A program made the position numbers and the translations under genes. From Cerrena zonata (lineage: Eukaryota; Basidiomycota; Agaricomycetes; Polyporales; Cerrenaceae), in contig JASBNA010000007.1 in NCBI GenBank assembly GCA_038087015.1, forward strand, positions 124,001-188,000: a DNA stretch of 64,000 nt, given 5' to 3'. The notes under the pieces are model-generated. The model was not told the DNA's origin, made no database searches, and saw only the letters and a list, made by a program, of their open reading frames with translations. Every line of letters starts with the position of its first letter. Within the stretch, counting starts at the first letter, position 1. Below, in pieces: positions 57,828 through 64,000 of the stretch.

Positions 57828-60800
57828 ATGGGTCAGTCAAGCTCGAGGGCACGACTCCCCGCCACCACACCCCCGAATCACCCTCCAAACACAAGCACCG
57901 TCCGGAGCTCTCCTAGCAATACCAATCCTGTCCAGCGTACAGTCTCTCCTGATGGTCAACGAACAAAGGAAAAGAAACAATCTCGTCGACAGTCTGTCAG
58001 ACAGAGCTTCCTAGGCCTCGTCTCTCGTTCGCCACTATCGTCAACGCCATCTACTCCTCCTACCTCCGACCCCTCTTCTCCTCGGCGACAGATTCATTCA
58101 CTACGCAAACGCTGGCGATCATCTAAACGTTTCTCTCGTGCGTCTCATGTTCCCCAGCCTGAAGATATCTCTGCAGCTGCAGAGATACCACACATTTCGG
58201 AAGCAGATGATAGGACGCTTAGGGAGGACGCTCGTCCAAAGCCTGGTCCCTCCTCTCCTACCTCTCTGCAGACTGTACCCTCTCGATCAAGTAGACCCCC
58301 AACGCCTTTCCCTGTCTCACGATCAACAACACCCCATGCCGAACTACCCGGAGAAGTGTCGACGGAAGTTTTGTCGGAGCCAGAGAGGCAGCTCAGTCAG
58401 AATATCGGGACATGGCTTAGTGGTGCTGTACCTCCGTCTTCATCGTCATCGAATCCTCATGGACCAGCTACGTCTGCTCATGAGAATATCGAACAAGAGA
58501 TTAATGACTTCCTCAATTCCGATGCACGCTCCGGCAGGGAAGCCACTTCTTCAGGCCCAGCTGGACCTTCACAATCGCTCACGGATCCCACTACAGAAGC
58601 AAATACACAAGCTTCACAACCACCCCGTCATTTCCCCCCACCTGGAACGCTTGTTGTTGTTCAAGGCGTAGTCAACACGACAGATGCTCCTCATAGTCAC
58701 AATACAACTACAGCGACATCAGCACGATCTACTGAAAGTACATCATCTTCACTTCCTGTCCGACAGCGGGCGACTTCCCTCCCTCGATCCAACCATCCAC
58801 TAGAGGAACAACCTAGAAATGGCTTGTCATCGTTACTTCCTAGACCTCATAGTATGATCAGCAACAGACCCTCTACTGAGATCATCTCTCCGACTACTGC
58901 GGGGACAGAATCCTTTGACGCCTCGACCAATGGTACCAGTTCGCCCAGCGAAGACTCTTCCAGAAGCGGCGATACACAGGAAACCACTCCAAATCCGTCC
59001 GAAACCGGTCACCGGGCACTATCACCGGGCAGCATCGATGTATTGGGTACACTTCTGAGGCAAGTCTTGAGCTATTTGATTTCGCTGTCCTTATCTTACA
59101 TTCTACAATTCAGTGTGGCTGCAACAGCAACTGCAGCGTCTCTCTTCTCACCGAGTCTCGCCCAGGTAACGTCAACAGCATCAACAACTACAACGCATCC
59201 ACTTTCAGGCGGTGTGACCGAACGACCTAATTCCCCTACACCCACCGCAGGATTGGGAAATCTAGGCGGATTGAACGGCCTTGCGGGTCTTAACTTCAAC
59301 CCTCCAGGATCTGCACCGGTAGACCGGGACGCTCGTGAACGTATCAGGAACGTCTGGGAGAGCTTCCGGGATCGACTGGGCCTCAATTCGCGAGCACAAC
59401 CCGGTGGAGGAGCTACAAACGATGGAACTGGAAACATCCCTACATCTGCGACTCCCGCTACGGGTACTACTTCGAACACGAGTTTACCTACGGACAATGG
59501 AAGACTACGTCCTGGCGAACTCATGTTGGCAGAGATGGCGCGTGCCCTCAATGCGGGTCTAGGGTTAGGCAACGGTCAGGCTTCCTCGTCCCAAAATGAA
59601 CGCCGACAGAGTGCTGCCGCTACTGAAGCTCGTGATGTTGATGGACCTGACACTCCCGCTGCTGCTGAACCCACTCCCAGGATGCCTACTGTTGACGAAG
59701 ATACCTCTTTATCGCCAGAAGCTGGGTTTGAGAGGTTCTTGCTTAACCTTCAAGCTGACCTAAGAACGATACTCTCGACTGATACAGTAGGTCCTTCCGT
59801 TCCACCCCCTGAACAACCTTCGAGTACCGCAGCTACCGAGGAGCACGACACTGAAGTCGTCGATTCTGTGCAAGTACCGAGCGATGATGCCCCGGTCGCT
59901 TCATCGAGCACGCCACCTTCAATAGTCCATGATCATGTTGTGGATGACCAAGATGACTACGAGCACATGTCCGCGCTCGAATCTGATTCTGACACAGAGT
60001 CAGAATCAGATGACGACGAGAGCGAACATGAAGAAGTAGACGAGAATGTTCCGCCACCGAGAACACCTACACCTATTCCTAGGAGTCATCTACAGCAACC
60101 GGCGCGGCCTACTGATAGCGATTGGGGAACGGATGAGCGAGGCCGACCAACTATCAATCTCTGGCGTATCTATCGCTTCCAACCTATTCCAGCACCATAT
60201 TCTCCAAGCCATGCCGCTAACACGACCGCACCTCCTGCTCCCCCAACTTCTCCTACAGAGACACAACCCGCACCATTCTCAACAGCTGATTCGAATCAAG
60301 CCATCCCGGGAGTAGCTATCGCACCACCACCGCCGAATTCAGAAGGCATGCCTGGTCTGAACTTGAATGTAGTTGTGCCCGTTATCGTTGTTGGTCTCCA
60401 GTCTGTTGACACTGGTCATGATCGTGACCATGACGATGACTGGCCTCCACATACACATGCTCACCCTCCATCTGAAGGTGTCCAAAATGCTAGCAGTAAC
60501 ACGCCGGCAACAAATTCGAATTCGAATTCACATGGACCTTCTAATACTAACGAGGAACCAACGCCTTTGTCTAACGTGGGCGGACCGAGACCACTGACAC
60601 CCCGTGGACGAACTTGGCAATCAAGAGCTGCGAATGCGTTGCGTACTTTGAGGCCCGGCAGGAGAGCAGGCTCAAGTAGGCGGACAGCAGATGCGAATGG
60701 GTCGAGGACGTTCTTGATTTACGTCATTGGAGGTAAGTTTCCATGCTTCACGGAATACCAAAAATATACCGGTCGTGTGTGCATGTGCAAGGGATGTTCA

Positions 60801-61406
60801 CGTATTGTGTTTGTAGGATATTACCCACCGAATCATCACATGGTCACTGGGTCAGATAGTTTGGATTCGTATGAAGCACTCTGGTAAGGGTTTCTGGCCT
60901 TCCTCGTTCAGAAATGACGTCTTAATAACGCGATTTTTGTCATATAGGGAACTCGCTGAATTGCTCGGCCAAGTGAAACCTCCTGTTGCGACGAAGGAAG
61001 AGATCGAGAAATCCGGTCTAGAGATCATCAAAGCCCCAGAGATGAAAAGGCACGAGCAGGATGGCAAGATTACGTCAAACTGTATGGACAGGGTACGTTG
61101 TTTTCTCAGCTTTCATCACCCCTATTTCTTGAACTCGGCAACTGACCATCTCTGTAGTGTCTTGTATGTTTGGAAGACTACGAAGACGAGGATGATATCC
61201 GAGTGATGGCTTGTAAACATGCTTTCCATCAAGTCTGTGTGGATCGATGGTTACAGGTCGGAAGGAATAACTGTCCTGCGTGTCGTACAAAAGTGAGCGC
61301 TTTGTTTACATTCCTCCAGACAGTCATTAATAATGATTTATCGCTATAGGGTGTCTCTACAACAACGGAAGCTACACCACAACCACCAGTTTCACAAACC
61401 TCATGA
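57828..61406 (+). CDS. Large disordered RING-H2 protein, probable E3 ubiquitin ligase
   Basis: Five exons (57,828-60,732; 60,817-60,883; 60,948-61,092; 61,158-61,292; 61,350-61,406) give 1,102 residues. The first roughly 970 residues are Ser/Thr/Pro-rich and mostly disordered, with one hydrophobic stretch near residues 410-440 and an acidic run near 710-745. The last quarter has a conserved-looking RTFLIYVIGG and YEALWELAELLG region. The RING-H2 is at 1040-1083: CLVC, CKHAFHQVC and CPAC (C3H2C3). The N-terminus MGQSSS fits an N-myristoylation site. The likely role is membrane-linked ubiquitin transfer. Substrates are unknown. Confidence 0.88.
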
Positions 61407-62135
61407 GACTGACCCTCTCCCTCTCTCACTTTCTATTTCCTGATTTCTTTTTCTCCCCTGGAGCTATTGATTCCTAGTTTTCACTACTTTTTTTGTTCTC
61501 GATACATGCACATATGCATAACCTTTTTTTACGGACAAATGGACTGCGATAATCCGATTTTTACCCTGATTTGCAACTCACCTCCACCTCGCTCATTTGA
61601 TTTTTGACTTGGAAATACCTCCACAGCCTTTCTCCTCTCTACGTTACGACCGCAATGACCACACACCCAACCCCGCGCAATACCACCACCCTCTCACTCT
61701 CATGGTTTCGTGCCTCTTCCTTCTAGTAGTATAGTATGTTTCTCTCTTCTCGTTGCCTCACCCTCACTCTTACTCAAGCAGCTCTCAGTACCCCCCCTAT
61801 TATATCTCGCTAGGCTTGTGAAATACCGACTCTTACACAAAGTTTCTACATGTCGTCATCGTCATCGTCGTCGTCGCGCTTTCTGTGCTTTCTGATTCAA
61901 TATTTTCTCTTCCTCCCCATTCTCATTTCTCGTTCCCATTCTCATTTTCATTCTGATTTCTTTTTTAGTTTCTCAGTAGTGGTTTTTTTTACATGTAACA
62001 TTAGGCACTGGGTTTTCATTACCCCCCTGTCTTGATAGAAAAAATACAATCAATCCTCTCATTCTTCTCTTGCGTCTGATCAAGCACTCCCTCGCTCAAC
62101 CCAAACCCTTTCTCTCCATACTTGTCAATCATACA
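61407..62135. other. Intergenic space between convergent genes
   Basis: 729 bp between the RING gene and ureG stops. It is pyrimidine-rich on the plus strand, with a short (GTC/ATC)n stretch near 61,850-61,878 and a poly-T run near 61,984. It probably holds both 3' UTRs and terminators. No gene is supported. Confidence 0.5.
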
Positions 62136-63320
62136 TCATACATCATCTCCAACAGGCCCGACCACACCAGGCGACCCAGCCTGCCTCCAAGCAGCCAAGA
62201 CGAGTGCAATGACGTCATCGACACCTTGGTTTTGTTTTACACTTGTGAAGATGGTTGGACCGTCTCCGCGCATGGCCTTTGAATCGCGGTTCATGACTTC
62301 GAGAGAGGCTCCGACGTAGGGTGCCAAGTCGATCTACAAGTGGTGAGAGTGAGAGAAAAAGTGGAAGGTGAGGTTGGGTATATGCGTGTATGCGGTAAGA
62401 GAAGGTACGAACCTTGTTGACGACGAGGAGATCGGATTGGGATATTCCTGGACCGCCTTTTCTCGGGATCTTGTCACCACCCTATACCAATACGCTCATC
62501 AGTGCCTCACTCCCAACTGTCAAACTCGAAAGAGAAAAATCAAACGCACCGAAACATCAATAACATAAATAATATAATCCGCCAACTCTCTCGAATAATT
62601 AGCAGCCAAATTATCGCCTCCGCTCTCCACGAACAAAATCTGACAACCGAATTTCGCTTGGAGGGTCTCGAGGGCACCCATGTTGGCCGAGATGTCTTCG
62701 CGGATGGCGGCGTGGGGACATCCGCCGGTTTCGATGGCGAGGATGCGAGAGGCGGGGAGGGCTTTGTTGCGGATGAGGAATTCTTGGTCTTCGCGGGTGA
62801 AGATGTCGTTGGTGACGGTGGCTACGTAGGGAGTGGTTTGTTAGTTGGGGATGGGATAGGGTGAGGTGAGGTGAGGAAGGAGAAGAGGACGTACCGATGT
62901 TGAGTTCCTTTCGGAGTCTTTGGCAGAGAGCGAGTGTTAGTGCTGTCTTGCCAGAGCCGACAGGTCTACAGAGCAGTTTAGTACAATGACGCCAACCCGG
63001 AGTATATGCAGACCAACCCTCCAATACCGACAGTAAAACCCCGCTCCTCAAAGTTCCTCGCACTATAGTCAGGCAAATCCCGTTCAGCATACTTCCCTAC
63101 ACCACGCGTCCCAAATCAGTCAATCACAGAACCATGTCATCGAAAGAAGATCATCAAGAAACACACCAGGGTTATCAAGATGTTCATGAGTATGTCCATG
63201 TTCAGCTAGACCATGGTCATGCGAGTGAGAGGCTCCTCCGTCATGGGAGTGGGTAGGTGCCGGTTGTGCAGCGACGGTTGCGGAGAGGTTGTTTATGAAT
63301 TGGACGGTGTCTTTGCTCAT
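62136..63320 (-). CDS. ureG: Urease accessory GTPase UreG
   Basis: Six exons (63,320-63,167; 63,096-63,018; 62,965-62,895; 62,821-62,550; 62,481-62,413; 62,333-62,136) give 280 residues. Residues about 22-48 are His-rich ([17 protein letters not shown]), a likely nickel store. The SIMIBI GTPase core shows the P-loop GPVGSGKT (78-85), the switch segment [15 protein letters not shown] with the nickel-binding Cys-Pro-His (136-138), [10 protein letters not shown] and [10 protein letters not shown] for guanine. UreG hydrolyses GTP to deliver nickel into urease with UreD and UreF. None of these partners is in the window, which is normal for fungi. Confidence 0.95.
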
Positions 63321-63576
63321 TGTGGGCGATCAGAGAAGGAGTGTTTTTAGACATGCCTCAGATACCAGATATGCCTCCTCCCTCAAGCAGCCAATGGTAG
63401 CACGGATACCATACTCGCCAGATAAGAACTCATTACACTCTCTAGATCGCATCGGGCCTTCATTGTAAGTGCGACTCTAGATAAGATTAGATTGCATAAC
63501 CTCTATCCCGCCAACACGTATTCATTACAACCTCAAGACTACATTATCTACCCATTCCCCTTCAAGCAGCACTCTC

Positions 63577-63999
63577 CTACAGCTCAAGTGGTGGCTTCGT
63601 GTATCGGCACCCTTCAAGTCGTTCACAAAAATCAGCCACGTGTAAAATGCCCCTCTCACGCAGCTCGGGCAAGTATCTCGTACGTATAGCTTTCTTGACC
63701 GCCGGAACCATTTTCTGCCCCAGGTAATGCGGCATAAAGACCACTTTCTCCACCCCTCGTTCGACACTCTCTGCAATATGTCTACGATGCCAGCGCGTGA
63801 GCTTGAAGATGAAAGTAGAGTTTTCAAGCTGTCCCCAGGCCAATTCGAATATGATCGTACGGACAGTGGGAGGGAGGGATTGGAGGAGGTAGATGTGTCT
63901 GTCCATGTCTTTCCTCTTGAGTACGATACTAACCGTGTCCAGCTTGGGAAAGTATTTCAGTCCGAGAGCTTCCCAGTACATGGCCACACGATCTGTCAT
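63577..63999 (-). CDS. Unrecognised protein, C-terminal part at window edge
   Basis: A 140-codon frame opens with an ATG two bases from the window end and stops at 63,577. The ATG may be internal, so the gene probably continues outside. The protein is basic and Leu-rich, with segments such as YFPKLDTVSIVL and LPPTVRTIIFELAW that recall leucine-rich-repeat parts of fungal F-box proteins. That is only a resemblance. No catalytic motif is seen. It is divergent or independent from ureG on the same strand, 256 bp upstream of the ureG start. Confidence 0.5.
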   Translation of the reverse strand: MTDRVAMYWEALGLKYFPKLDTVSIVLKRKDMDRHIYLLQSLPPTVRTIIFELAWGQLENSTFIFKLTRWHRRHIAESVERGVEKVVFMPHYLGQKMVPAVKKAIRTRYLPELRERGILHVADFCERLEGCRYTKPPLEL

Positions 64000-64000
64000 A

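Noticed and set aside
59060..59115. Intron inside the first exon of the RING gene (GTCTTG...TTCAG)
   Set aside because: Removal takes out 50 nt and breaks the frame, while reading through keeps it open.
1..64000. CRISPR array, prokaryotic operon, plasmid origin or biosynthetic gene cluster
   Set aside because: No spaced direct repeats and no ribosome-binding sites are seen. Genes have spliceosomal introns, and neighbouring genes belong to unrelated pathways.

Overview
This window looks like a chromosome segment of a mushroom-forming basidiomycete (Agaricomycetes). The genes carry many short spliceosomal introns (about 50-60 nt, GTRNGY donors, CTRAY branch sites). They sit head-to-head and tail-to-tail at very short distances. 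The repeats include a Plavaka-type transposase relic and gag/protease proteins of the kind common in agaric genomes. No rRNA, tRNA or CRISPR feature was recognised.

The window has two compartments. Positions 1 to about 35,000 are AT-rich and repeat-filled, with no intact host gene that I can support. Positions 35,053-64,000 are gene-dense and of ordinary composition.

Repeat compartment. From 1 to 9.8 kb there are three families of foldback MITEs (A about 375 bp, B about 488 bp, C about 684 bp). All start CACTGG, and the best copies have 3-bp target duplications. A Plavaka transposase pseudogene (8.8-10.7 kb, minus) is interrupted by one of them and bordered by another. At 11.6-15.6 kb a long near-identical inverted repeat (two arms of about 750 bp) encloses a CpG-rich solo LTR with a 4-bp target duplication. 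A heavily AT-mutated second copy of that LTR lies at 32.6-33.6 kb. At 15.5-30.6 kb, on the minus strand, is a decayed gag-protease LTR-type element without recognisable reverse transcriptase. A full-length LINE of about 10 kb (18.3-28.3 kb) is inserted inside its protease reading frame. The LINE has a poly-A tail, a perfect 13-15 bp target duplication, an ORF1 with a CCHC knuckle and RGG tail, and an ORF2 with endonuclease, reverse transcriptase and a zinc knuckle. ORF2 stays in one frame for 1,793 codons but carries ten stops, nine of them TGA at places where Arg is expected, which points to CGA-to-TGA deamination. ORF1 is readable only if two perfect-looking spliceosomal introns are removed, which is unusual for an element copied through RNA.

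Gene compartment, in order: a seven-helix DUF4203-type membrane protein (minus), RRP6 nuclear exosome exonuclease (plus), DUG2 (WD40 plus M20 peptidase, glutathione degradation, minus), SCC2/Mis4 cohesin loader (plus), a Sec14-like CRAL-TRIO protein (minus), a TPR/RPAP3_C protein (minus), a secreted PEBP-family protein (minus), a METTL25-type methyltransferase (plus, with an apparent frameshift), a very long disordered RING-H2 protein with a predicted N-myristoyl site (plus), urease accessory GTPase UreG (minus), and the C-terminal part of an unrecognised protein at the right edge (minus). These are housekeeping genes of unrelated pathways, not a cluster. Their exon structures were read by eye from splice signals and conserved motifs. 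Most coding totals come out as exact multiples of three.
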